The translations under genes and the position numbers were made by a program. Under the pieces are notes generated by a model that was not told where the DNA came from, did not search any database, and saw nothing but the letters and a program-made list of their open reading frames with translations. Of a stretch of DNA of 64,000 nt, positions 33,391 to 44,286 are shown one piece after another. Origin of the DNA: Hepsetus odoe (lineage: Eukaryota; Chordata; Actinopteri; Characiformes; Hepsetidae); the NCBI GenBank assembly GCA_017165825.1, contig CM029384.1, positions 17,979,067-18,043,066 on the forward strand. The letters are read 5' to 3'. How positions within the stretch are numbered: position 1 is the first letter of the stretch; every line of letters starts with the position of its first letter.

Positions 33391-35663
33391 TTAACCAGTG
33401 ATCTTGCATTGCCTTATTTCTTCAACAAGAATTTATACAAGACTTACATGACAGCTATAATGAGACATGTTGCAATGCATTGAGTTAACTATGCTCACTG
33501 CCTCAATAAATTAACCAATCAGCAAGCCAGATGCTGCTGATGCATCTTCTAGCGTTTCACAGATGCACATTAACACCATGCCAACATCAGTCTGCTCTAC
33601 AGCAATTCCGAAAGCATGAGGTGGTTTCTTTTCTTCTCCTAAATGCACCTGGTATTGTCTTTGGCTGTTGCAGCTCCTTCCAAGCATATGTGCTGTACTC
33701 TGAAGTCACATTTTATATTTAAGTTAATATACTGCAACTGATTGGACCTTAAGACGTTTGCCTATTGAAAAGGCCAGTCCTGAGTCTTCTCCTGTATTTG
33801 ACCTTTCAAAAAAACCCTCCAATCCTCTGGTTCTTTCTTTGCTTGTCCGTATAGTCTGTTTTCAAAACAGTCCTAAAGTCTGAAATAATTGTAATATTCT
33901 TAATGCTACTATTGTTATTGCAACATGTGGCGATCAGAAAAAGTAATTGTTCGAAGCAGTGTGACAAGGTGAAGTTTCCAAACCGAAGGATTTGCACAAA
34001 ATAATCTGACAATGTGTGGTCAGTTAGAAGTTCATTTACTTTCAATTAAGAGATCTGACAGGAGCTGCCACTGAGATCAACCTATACCTCAGTCTTAGCC
34101 TCCTGGATTTGTAGTGGTGAATATAGTTTTGCAGGCTTGGTTACGCCCAAGCATACAAACTATTGTAACTATCCAACTTTGATCTTTTCCTTAAGGCAGT
34201 TCATGAATAATTACCTTTAAAAAAACTGAAAAAATCCAATGCATGATTGAATCATTGAAAGGTAAAAAAAAAATAAAAATTACTGTGGATGAAACATATG
34301 TATTTTGGTAAAAGTGGCTGTGGCTGAAGAAAGCACTTTTTAGATTTTGACTTTAGATGTAGTCTAAAGGACAATAAACAGTGAAAGTGATCTTTTTATT
34401 AGTTTAGAGGATCCACGTTGCTCTCACTCACTCCCTCGTTTTCATAGCCTCTAGTCCTAATTAGGGTCACGGGGGTGTTGGAGCCTATTCCAAGCTCTCA
34501 CAGGATGAAAGGCGAGTATATACAAACACAACCATGCATGCATACACACTCACAACTAGGAACAATTCTCCAATCCTGCTTTGCATGTCATTGGATGGTG
34601 GGATAACTGGTGGGCCCGGAGGAAACCCACAAAGACACGAGGAGAACATGCAAACCCCATGCAGAAAGGACCAGGACCGTCCCAGCGGGGAATCGAACCC
34701 AGGACATTCTGTGAGGCGACAGCACCACCCACTGTTACAGGACAAAGGTTTAATTTACACAGAAAGGCATTTTCCACTCACCACTACTTCACCACAATCA
34801 AAATGACTTACGAACTACTTTCAGTGCGGCTGTTTCCATTTCAAACACTCTGAATGACATCACACATCTCACATATGGCATCTATGCAGAAACTTTGAGA
34901 ATTCGGTGAGGGTTCCTTTTTCTGCTACGCAGTGCGCATGCGTACAAGGCACTCACGAACAAAACACCGCCGCGCTCACAATTAAATTCAAATAGATAAA
35001 TAAATATTACTTTAAGAAACCACATGTCATTTTTAGTAGTAGAATGCATTTACCAAAACAAAACAAAACAAAAAAACAAACCGGAAGACTCCTCTAGGGG
35101 TGAAAAACTCAATTACCCAGAAGCCCTTTAAAAAGTGAGTCGAGTCGTCACCTGACTCCTCACATGACAGCTTTGATTTCGGTGGGGAAACGGGCACAAC
35201 CAGCTAGCAGTGAGGGAAACTCAGGGGTTCAGTCTCTTGACAGCCTGATTTTCTAGTTCTAGACGAACTGAATTTGACTAGACTGCTTCAGTTTTTATTT
35301 TAGCTGTTCGCTTGATCTCCTAGAGACCTGCTCGACATGGTTCAGCCGCTCCTCAAGCTGTGAGACAGCCGCTCCTGACAGTAGCCGGTAAGCTCCCAGC
35401 TAGTTTATCAGAACAGACAGTTCTGTGAGACATGGAGGGCTCCAGAGCTCACAGAGTTTATCTGAAAGAAGGAACCTGGTAATTGTAATGGAGGACGTTT
35501 TCAGAGACGGTCCACGCTGCCTTCTTGGTTAATCTGAGTGAAAACATTGTCTGGCTGCGCTGCAGGTTCCAGCCGTCACCTGACTGTCCCTCAGATGTAA
35601 CCTGACAGCCTGAGGGGCCTTCCAGAGTTTCAGTGTCACTCTCTCCAGACTGTCGTCGCCAAC
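33391..35663. other. Spacer between mettl23 and mfsd11, with mfsd11 5' region
   Basis: The spacer has one SINE-C copy and no other gene. The last 700 bp before the mfsd11 start likely hold its promoter and 5' UTR. No SRSF2-like RNA-binding frame is seen here, although SRSF2 lies next to MFSD11 in mammals. Confidence 0.6.
34420..34745 (-). mobile_element. SINE-C repeat
   Basis: On the plus strand it shows the antisense landmarks AGGGTCACGGGGGTGTTGG, CCCGGAGGAAACCCACAAAG, GGAGAACATGCAAACCCC and the B box as GGGAATCGAACCCAGGAC, ending GTGAGGCGACAGCACCACCC. It is the inverted counterpart of the copy at 31,575. Confidence 0.8.
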
Positions 35664-35777
35664 ATGCTTACAGAAAGGAAGAAACTTCTTAACATCTTCA
35701 TCTTGGGCATTGGCTTCATGCTGATGTTCACCGCTTTTCAAACCTGCGGAAACATCGAAGTAAGCAAAAGTCTCTTA

Positions 35778-35812
<35 letters not shown>

Positions 35813-38800
35813 CAAAAAAGAAACAAAAAACTGCTTAAAATGTAAAAATGAATCATTTCTTTCATTTCACAGCAAACTGTGTTAAAGAGTTTCAACAGCA
35901 CAGAGTTCCATGGGAGCGGATATACAAGGTATTTACTTTCTTTACTTGCACTTTGTCAAGTTTACCTGTATGAGGTTGGATTTTAAGACCGCAATTTAGA
36001 GTTGGACTGATCATCTTGTAATTCTCTCACATGAGACTTGAGCATGAAACTGAGCTTTCACTCCCAGCCTTTACATTTAATTCTTGTCATCAACAGCATC
36101 AGTGCAGAGTAAGTTATGCTAATCCTGAAAGAATACTACATCTGGAAATGCCACATCTGATCACACTTATTGGGCATTTCTTCCAGTGTAGAAGGTCTTT
36201 GGTAATAGGCAGGTTGATGGACGAGGTTAGACTGGAGTCTCCGTGGACGATGTTTGTCAATGATACTGTGATCTGTAGTGAGAGTAGGGAGCAGCTTGAG
36301 GAGAACCTGGAGAGATGGAGATATGCTCTAGAGAGTAGAGGAATGAAAGTGAGTAGGGCAACGACAGAATACATGTGTGAATGAAAGGGAGGAAAGTGGA
36401 GTGGTTAGGATGCAGGAAGTAGAGGTGACAAATGTGGAGGAGTTTAAATACAGGTCAGCAGGTCAGAGTGATGGCGATTGTGGAAGAGAGGTGAAGAAGA
36501 GAGTGCAGGTGGGTTGGAATGGGTGGAGAAGAGTGGCTGGAGGGATCTGTGACAGACGTGTACCAGCAAGCAGTGTGGACATAGTGGGTGGTGGTGGTGG
36601 TGGTGGTCCCAGAGGTCCCAGGTTTGAATCCCACCTCTAGCACTACCACCACCACTACTACCTCCCTGAGCAAGACCCTTAACCCTGAATTGCTCCAGGG
36701 GAACTGTCCCTGTAATTAGGACATGGAAGATGCTCTGGATAAGAGCGTCTGCTAAATGTACATGTAAATGTGACAAAGTTAGAGAAGCAAGGTTGCATGG
36801 TTTGGACATGTCCAGAGGAGACGCAAGGATTATATAGCTGTCAGGAGGAGGATGAAGATGGAGCTGCCTGGAGAGAGGAAAAGAGGGAGACCATAGAGGA
36901 GGTTTATGGACATGGTGAGAGGCAGGCAGTTGGTTTGAGGGAGTAAGATGCAGAGGACCGGAAGAAATGAAGAGCCGAAAAAAGAAAAAAAAATCTTTTT
37001 GCTGCTTTATCACCCTGATCTACCCTGACCGTGCCACTATCATGTTGGTATCGTTTCTCATGCAAAAAACAGACACCGGGCACCTGGTCAGTGATTGTCC
37101 AGTAATACTGTCTTTCCACCAATGGATGGGGGAGAATAGTTGTTCAACAAAAGATGGGCTACAAGATGCCTGTCTCCATTATTGCATAATGCACTGTTGC
37201 ACAATTATGTAAAAATGTTGGTTTCACAAATATGTATTTTGTTATAAATCCCATTCAGCCAAAGGTTTGGACTATAGGAGGCTGGCAGGTATTTTTTGCA
37301 CCATTTTTAAAGATGAGAAATGAGGAAAAATACATTAGAAGCGTTTCACGAACATTGTTAGTTATTTGGAATGAAAAAGAAGGAAACTGGTTTATTTGGG
37401 AATAGACCAGGAACGGGTCAGTCAAGCAAAACAACAGCTGATGACAAATTGAAAGCAGTTAAAATCGTATCTGACAGTGGGGACAGTCGTTGTGTTTTTT
37501 TAAGAGCAAAAATGTAGAGGCCATACCACCAACACGGTTTTTCGGACTGCTAAGACGAGGGTTAATTTCTACCAAAGTAAAGAAAGACCAGCCAATCTAA
37601 TCAAGAGGGAACTGTAACCTGCAGCAAGACAACGATCCAAGACTCACTGCCAAGCTAACAAAGGGCTTCTTTGTAGTGTGTAGGGACTGGGTCCCAGGAT
37701 CTGAAGGTTGTGGGTTTGAATCCCAGACCAGTAGGTTGCCCTGAAGCACGCTTGAGCAAGGTACCATCCCCATCACTGCTCCCTGGGCAGCTTTCAGTAG
37801 CTGCAAGAACAAGTTTGGAGAAGTTGATGGATTTCAGACCTGGTGCAATTGTTGCAACCAAATGTTATGTGTAATTTACTTTACTTTAAAACGTTCCGTT
37901 CCAATACTTTTTGACCTTTTTGTATCTGATCTCCAGCTTTTTTTTTTCCTCGAACTTATTTATCTCATTCATCTTTTTTTTAAATCTCAAACCCAAATGC
38001 CATCAGTGCTTCGCAAGAAGAAATGAATAGGTCTTTCTTTACTGATCCTTTCAGAGGAGGCTGTTTGTGGACACATTCTAACTTTACCCCTCTGTTCCAT
38101 TTTGACAGCATGGCTATAATCTATGGAGTCTTCTCTGCTTCAAACCTGATCGCTCCCTCAGTGGTTGCCGTCATCGGACCTCAGTTGTCACTGTTTTTCA
38201 GCGGACTGGTTTACAGGTAAGACCATAACGATTACTGCAAACACTTTTCCTCACTCACCATTCCACATAATACTGCCCTTTGCAAATCCGTTTCTTTTTT
38301 AAGCATTTTTACGTTGATCCCAATGGTCATTCATGTAGCAATTAATATGTGCCCAAAACTGAACTGTGAACAGGTTTTTTGGTCTTTTTTCAGTGGTTAC
38401 ATTGCCATGTTCATCCACCCTTTCACCTGGAGTTTCTACACGTTCTCTGTCTTGGTTGGGATTGCAGCCGCAGGTCTGGTGTGACTGTTTATTTTTCTCT
38501 CCTCTAACTGCACTGAGCTACTTTACCTAAACCTAAATAACCTTCTTTTCACAGTATTGTGGACAGCTCAGGGAAACCTACTCACAATCAACTCCACTGA
38601 CTCTACAATTGGCCGAAACAGCGGAATATTCTGGGCCCTGTTGCAGTTTAGGTGCTGTATCTGCCCTTTAAATTTGGTTCTCTCACTGATTATATCGTAA
38701 GTGGCTATATTCATTTCATGCGGAAGGCTGAAGATTAACATGTGGACTTTGTGTGTTTTATAGCTTATTCTTCGGCAATCTGTACATATATTTTGCCTGG

Positions 38801-41800
38801 CATGACAAAGTTCACATATTAGGTGAGATTTATGATGCTTTCCCTGTGGCATCAGCACAGCTCCTTTGCCGTGATTGCAGTCTCAAAAGGCTCAGTATTC
38901 TGTGTTTCACTGTGTCACTTCCCTGTTTGCCAGACAAGGACCGCAAGACTGTGTTCATCTCACTCACCATCATCAGTCTTGTCGGCAACTTCCTCTTCTT
39001 CCTCATTCAGCGGATTGAACCAGAGGCTCCACCTTCCGAGGTATCTGAGTCACTGCTGCCAGGAGATTCTGAGAGAGATTCAGTGGCGTGAGTATGAATG
39101 TAGTTTTTTTCCATATATTGTACTTTTTCAGATGCGATGACCATATAGAGGCACTTTGTAGATAACAATAAATGTCCAGTAGTTACAAACTTAACAAGCA
39201 CACACGTCCTGTATTCCCTAACTACACCTTTAGGGTGAGGGTGTACCAACAAGCGTGTGTGATCACCTGATAATTCACTGTGCAATGTTTAAAGGTTTTG
39301 AGACTACAGAGACTTCAGCATTGGGCAGTAAACCTCACGTGGTATTTGCAAATCCATTCTTTTTTGTATAATAGCAGTTTTGTCCAAATTAATAACAGTA
39401 TGCTTCAATCACAATGTTTTCTGAATCGTGTGTGTGTCCAGTACTGTGCAAAAGTTTTAGGCAGGTGTAGACAAAATGCTGTAAACAAAGCATGTTTTCC
39501 GAAATATAAATAATGATTGTTTGTTTATTTTTATCAATTTACAAAATGCAAAGTGAGCGAACAAAAGAAAAATCTAAATCAAATCAATATTTGGTGTTAC
39601 TACCTTTTGCCTTCAAACCAGCATCAGTTCTTCTAGGTACACTAGGGCAGCGGTGGCCTACTGGTTAGAGAGTTTGCCACATGATCGGAAGATTGGGGGT
39701 TCAGACCCCAGTAGGTTGCCCTGAGGTACCCTTCAGCAAGGTACTGTCCCTGTCACTGCTCCCCGGGCACTTTCATAGCTGCCCACTGCTGCACGGTGTT
39801 TGCATGGGTTAAATGCAGAGGTCCAATTTTGTTGTGGTTCACTGTGTGCTGTGCTGTGACCTCGCAATGACAATAGTTGCTTTCACTTTCACTTGCACAA
39901 AGTCAGGGATTTTGTAGGATTATAGCCGGTGTATCAACCAGTTTTACCGAACAGGTGCTGATGATCATCAGTGTCACACGGAGGTTGAAACACAGTCATG
40001 TTTGGATCAACCTACCAGCCGAGTTCCTTCAAGAACTGTGCAGGTGTGCCTAGAAGAATTGATGCTGTTTTGAAAGCAAAGGGTGGTCACACCAAATATT
40101 GATTTGTTTTAGATTTCTCTTTTGTTCATTCACTGCATTTTGTTGATTGATGAAAATACATGATTAACACTTCCATTTCTGAAAGCATTCTTTCACACCT
40201 GCCTAAAACGTTTGCACAGTACTGTTTGTATTTATTTATTCTTTGATCAAAATTCAGCTTAAGATTACACTGACACCATTTGTCCCCTTAGTTAGGATGC
40301 CACAACAAAAACGGACGCTGGAGCAAAGTGGTTGATCTTTGTTGTTCTTAAATTGAAGGGTACACGAAAGGGCTTAAAAATTTGATTTAGTTATTTAACA
40401 GATGGTTATTTAATGGCGCCAGCTCGATCAACAGCCAGCTTGCTTTCTTTTTGGATGAATAAAATCTAAATTACGAAGCAGTGTGGACTCCCAATCAGAA
40501 TGCAGCCGAAGGAATTCAAGCAGTTATGGTCATCTTAACATACTCATCTGATGTTCAGATTAGCCGACATGTACCTGTTAATCACCATGGTTACTTTCTC
40601 TATGTGTGTGTCCTATGAATTCAGAGCATCCCAGGGGAGAAGTACTCAGGCTTTGGATGCATTCAGTAAGCGTCACTATTGTGCATACCTTAAAATAATC
40701 CATTTAGACACATTTTAGACACATCTTAAGCCCTTTTAACCCTTTGTGAACAGAGAAAGCCATTCAGCTCGCTGTGACCAAAGAGATGCTGCTGCTGAGT
40801 GTGTCAATCGCTTACACAGGTATACCAAGTACCCAGTACAATCTTATGTGCCTATTGAGCCAATCTAATGTACTCTCAGTATAATGATTTAATGAAGTCT
40901 GCAGTTTGCTTTTTCTGTGAGGTTTATCTTGTTGCCTTTCTTTCTTTAGGACTAGAATTGACATTTTACAGTGGAGTGTATGGGACATGTATAGGAGCCA
41001 TGACTCGCTTTGGGAATAACGCCAAAAGTCTGATCGGCCTCTCTGGAATTTTCATCGGTATTGGTGAAATAATTGGTAAGTTTTTCAGCGTCAGTCACAG
41101 AAATGGCCTTTCAAACAATATAAAGGTTGGATAAATGCTCTTCTTTTCTCCTTGACCAGGTGGATCTGTGTTTGGAATGTTGAACAATATCCAACGCTTC
41201 GGAAGGAATCCAGTAGTGCTTCTGGGACTGATCACCCACTATGTGGCCTTCTACTTGATCTTCCTGAACATCGCCAGCGATGCTCCAATAGCCCCAGAGG
41301 AAGGCACGTCGTTGCAAGGATTCTTCACTCCCAGGTCTGGAGACAGTCGTGCAAAAAGCCTAAAAAGAAACATGAGCTGCATTCAAAAGCCCAGTTCTGC
41401 CAAACAGAAAAAGTCTTCATTTTAACTTTGTAGTCGATTTTTATTATAAGAATCAACATCCTTTCACCGTGTTCATGCTGGTGTTTTGTGTCATTAGTGT
41501 GCAAGTGGCATTGCTGTGCAGTTTCCTCTTGGGCCTGGGTGACAGCTGCTTCAACACTCAACTGCTCAGCATCGTTGGCTCCACGTTCCACGATGACAGC
41601 GCTCCAGCTTTTGCCGTCTTCAAGTTTGTACAGGTAGAGCAGTTTTCATATGGATGCATTATTAATACGTTTAAATGTTTTCTAAAAGATCTGAATGCAA
41701 GAAAGACACTAGAATTGATGAAGGATGTATCTTTTTAATAGAAACTTGTTTGTTTAGTTGACTCAAGACATCTATTTAATAATACTGATGCTTTTTCTAC

Positions 41801-41982
41801 TCTCCTCACGATCTCTGCAGTCAATTGCAGCAGCTGTGGCCTTTTTTTATAGCAACTATCTTATACTTCACTGGCAACTGCTCATTATGGTGCTGGTGGG
41901 CTTCATGGGCACGCTGTCCTTCTTCTCGGTCGAGCGGATGGTGGTCGGCCGTGGAAAGGACTCTGAGTACGGCAGCATCTGA
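35664..41982 (+). CDS. mfsd11: UNC93-like protein MFSD11
   Basis: Thirteen exons: 35664-35759, 35873-35928, 38109-38216, 38394-38473, 38555-38651, 38764-38822, 38934-39087, 40625-40665, 40754-40819, 40950-41075, 41160-41334, 41498-41633, 41821-41982. They total 1356 bp, 451 residues plus stop, against about 449 in human. Landmarks are ILGIGFMLMFTAFQTCGNIE (TM1), SMAIIYGVFSASNLIAPSVV, GRNSGIFWALLQ, GLELTFYSGVYGTCIGA, SLIGLSGIFIGIGEIIGG, FLLGLGDSCFNTQLLSIVG, and the final SEYGSI. The hydrophobic segments fit a 12-TM major-facilitator fold of the UNC93 group. The substrate is unknown. A hydrophilic loop (about 185-235) separates the two halves. All junctions are GT-AG and in phase. Introns 2 and 7 are long and filled with LINE, SINE and Tc1-like copies. 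Confidence 0.96.
36165..36970 (+). mobile_element. LINE fragment with nested SINE-B
   Basis: The plus strand encodes pieces of the reverse transcriptase thumb and C terminus: CSESREQLEENLERWRYALE, RGMKVSRATTEYM and NEREESGVV, with the RT active-site region decayed to VND. It has frame breaks, and a SINE-B sits at 36,586-36,775. After the SINE the LINE resumes with GTTTGGACATGTCCAGAGG and GGTTTATGGACATGGTGAG. It lies in mfsd11 intron 2, in sense orientation. Confidence 0.75.
36586..36775 (+). mobile_element. SINE-B inserted in a LINE fragment
   Basis: The copy runs from a GGTGGTGGTGG run and AGGTCCCAGGTTTGAATCCC to GGATAAGAGCGTCTGCTAAA. LINE sequence lies on both sides, so the SINE is the younger insertion. 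Confidence 0.8.
37615..37670 (+). mobile_element. Tc1-like transposase relic
   Basis: CTGCAGCAAGACAACGATCC encodes QQDNDP, the second catalytic-Asp region of Tc1-like transposases, followed by a decayed LTAKLTKGF-like stretch. The relic is cut short by a SINE-A fragment. No inverted repeats were found, so only this piece is certain. Confidence 0.55.
37676..37805 (+). mobile_element. SINE-A fragment
   Basis: GGGTTTGAATCCCAGACCAG, TAGGTTGCCCTGAAGCACGC and CATCACTGCTCCCTGGGCAG mark a copy lacking both the extreme head and the 3' tail. Confidence 0.7.
39439..40224 (+). mobile_element. Tc1-like transposon, internally deleted copy 3
   Basis: Ends are CAGTACTGTGCAAAAG at left and TTTGCACAGTACTG at right. 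Compared with copies 1 and 2 it keeps extra sequence from the front part of the element (CACAAAGTCAGGGATTTTG) but less of the transposase end (AACCTACCAGCCGAGTTCC onward). It therefore arose by a separate deletion. A SINE-A sits inside. It lies in mfsd11 intron 7. Confidence 0.85.
39644..39893 (+). mobile_element. SINE-A inserted in the Tc1-like copy
   Basis: An almost complete copy from GGGCAGCGGTGGCCTACTGG to AGTTGCTTTCACTTTCACTT, surrounded on both sides by Tc1-like sequence. It is among the least diverged copies in the window. Confidence 0.85.
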
Positions 41983-43283
41983 CACTTGGACACGGGACTC
42001 AGGCCGGAAAACAGTGCATGCTTTTTGCAACCTGACCTGAGCTAGGGGAGTTTTATTAAACAAGCTGAACGTTGCTGGTTTATTTTTGCTGGTTCATCTC
42101 AGTGTGGGAACACTGATCTGCCTTGTGGCCACGAGGGACACTTTGTTCCTGTATCTTTTCTGCTTTCTTAGAGCAAATCAGATGAATCAGATCACATGTT
42201 GGGTTTTTTTTTTTTTGTTTGTTTGTTTTTTTTAATATGACAATACATTATAAAGTCACAGTTTGTTTTTCATTTCTTTGAATTTTATTTTGCAGTTGTC
42301 CAAAAGTTAAAAATTGGATCCTCATTAGTGTTTTTTACCCCCCCAGCTCTGTCCCTGTAACTCCAAATACCCTTAACGTTTTTAGGGGCGGCATGAAGTA
42401 TGTAGCCTCTTTATCCCTGGCACAAGCTGCTTTAGAACAATGTAGTGCTTGCTGACTCATGAAGGGAGAAAATATCCATTTCCTTTTTATACAAGATCCC
42501 AGTCATTAAATGTTTATTTTACACAACACAAATGCAAAGTGCTTAAAAAGAGAAGTAGGACTCTGTCTCGGATTAATGTTAGAAATCTAGATTTGTGAAG
42601 GTAGTAATGGACTGTGAAAGAACTGCCAAAGAATATGTAAAAGTAATGCTCAATGAGAGGGAAGGACGCTAGTCGGAGAGGGTTTCTGGAGTTGATGCAC
42701 CATCGTTTCTGAAACGCTGAGCAGTAGATCACCTGAGAGCCAACACGTTTGTGGAGAAATTGTAGAATCACGTTTACATTTGGAGTTTTAAAATTTGCAT
42801 ATTATTTCACCTGTAACTTAGACAGAAACGTTATGAATCACTTCCTGTTCTCACGTGGGATGCCCTGGTTTAGACTGTGTGTGGGTGTATAAGACCAGGA
42901 ATATGTCGACTCACTTTTTTGCACTATATGATAAGCTCAGCTGTGATTCAGGACAATCTAAAGGATGTTAAGGGACACTTGGGTAAATAGAAGCTGTATT
43001 AATGACTGATTTGTTTAGGGGGCCTACTGTAAACTCTCATAATGGAACCAGGACTTCTTGTTTTTTTAAAGGGATATGATTCAGCTTTGATTCTTTGTTT
43101 TGTACTGTTTATTTGGGATAACATTTTGCGATGGTTTAAAGAAGCAGACAACACTTTGTTTTATTTAGATTATTAGCCATGTGTTTCCTCCATAGATAGG
43201 ATCCACATATTTGACATCTTTATTGGAGCTCTCTCATTATTTGGGTCTTTTTTCACCGGTACTGGTGCAGGAATGCTGAAACT

Positions 43284-43320
<37 letters not shown>

Positions 43321-43839
43321 GTAGCATTACATGCTCCGGGTTTAATGCCAGTCACATAATATAATTAAATATCTTTGGTTTATGACAAATACAAATCATC
43401 AAATAAATAAAAATATATACTCATGTCCTTTCATTCATTTTGACCCCATTTTAAAGGGAAAGGTGTGGGTGAGTGCTCTGCTGCTGTACTGAAGAGCTGG
43501 TCTCTGGGTCCAGCTGTGGATTCTATGAAAAGATGTTGCGCGACAGGCACGTGCTCTGTGTCATCTTTCTTTAAGTAAAATGAAGGTGTTGTCGTGAAAG
43601 GATCAACGGGTTTTCTCATTCTTTCCAAAGGAGAGGGTGAGCAATGACATTGTTTAACGTTGCAGTGGTGATTTGTTTAAAGTAGACCGGCTGCACTGCT
43701 TTTTCACGCAGGCGGGACAGCGGGTTTGTTATGGTAGCGCGAGCGCGCGACTTCTCACGTGGCAAGACCGTTGCTATGCGACGGAGGACGCCGTGAGTCA
43801 CAGAACACGGTGTTGGGGGGGGGGGGGGGGGGATGTGAT
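41983..43839. other. Spacer after mfsd11, with 3' UTR and simple repeats
   Basis: ATTAAA at 42054 is the first candidate polyadenylation signal after the mfsd11 stop. A (TA)n run lies at 43291-43317 and a run of 18 G at 43815-43832. No further gene is supported. Confidence 0.6.
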
Positions 43840-44286
43840 TGACAGCGCGGGCATCCAATGAGCAGCGCGATTAAAACGTCCGCTGCTTATTCCGGCCAAT
43901 AAACGCCTTAAGTAGGCGGGCCGAGCGAAACAGAACGTTGGACAATCTTGAAACACTTCACCGAAAGCAAAGCTGCTGCTAAGGTGGGAAAATAGCAGCG
44001 ACGCTTTCAGGAGAACTGTCAGTTTCAGGCACGGCGTCTGAGATTTTATGCCGTTTTACACGCTCTTTGAATATTTAGCCAATTCGTCTGTTACGGGACA
44101 CTTCGTTCGTAGTGGAATTAGCGTATTTTTGATGAAAACCAAAAATGGAAGCTTCGAGTTTCCGTTGGCTTTATGGACGCGGCGGATTTATCCATTAGCT
44201 TTCGATTCCATCTGCTTCGTGTAGCGACAAATGAAGTAAATGTCAAGTCCACTTTACTAGGTCACTTCCATAGCTTTCTAACGGCC
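43840..44286 (+). promoter_or_regulatory. QRICH2-like gene promoter and 5' UTR
   Basis: Two CCAAT boxes (ATCCAATGAGC near 43855 and GGCCAATAAACG near 43894) lie in a CpG-containing stretch about 400 bp upstream of the chosen start codon. No TATA box is clear. An in-frame upstream ATG at 44173 would add 38 codons. Confidence 0.55.

Noticed and set aside
36444..37013. 189-codon minus-strand frame
   Set aside because: It is antisense to a LINE fragment and a nested SINE-B; the His-rich run comes from the GGT repeat of the SINE.
44173..44286. Upstream start for the QRICH2-like gene
   Set aside because: The frame is open from the ATG at 44173, but family similarity starts after the ATG at 44287; left as an alternative.
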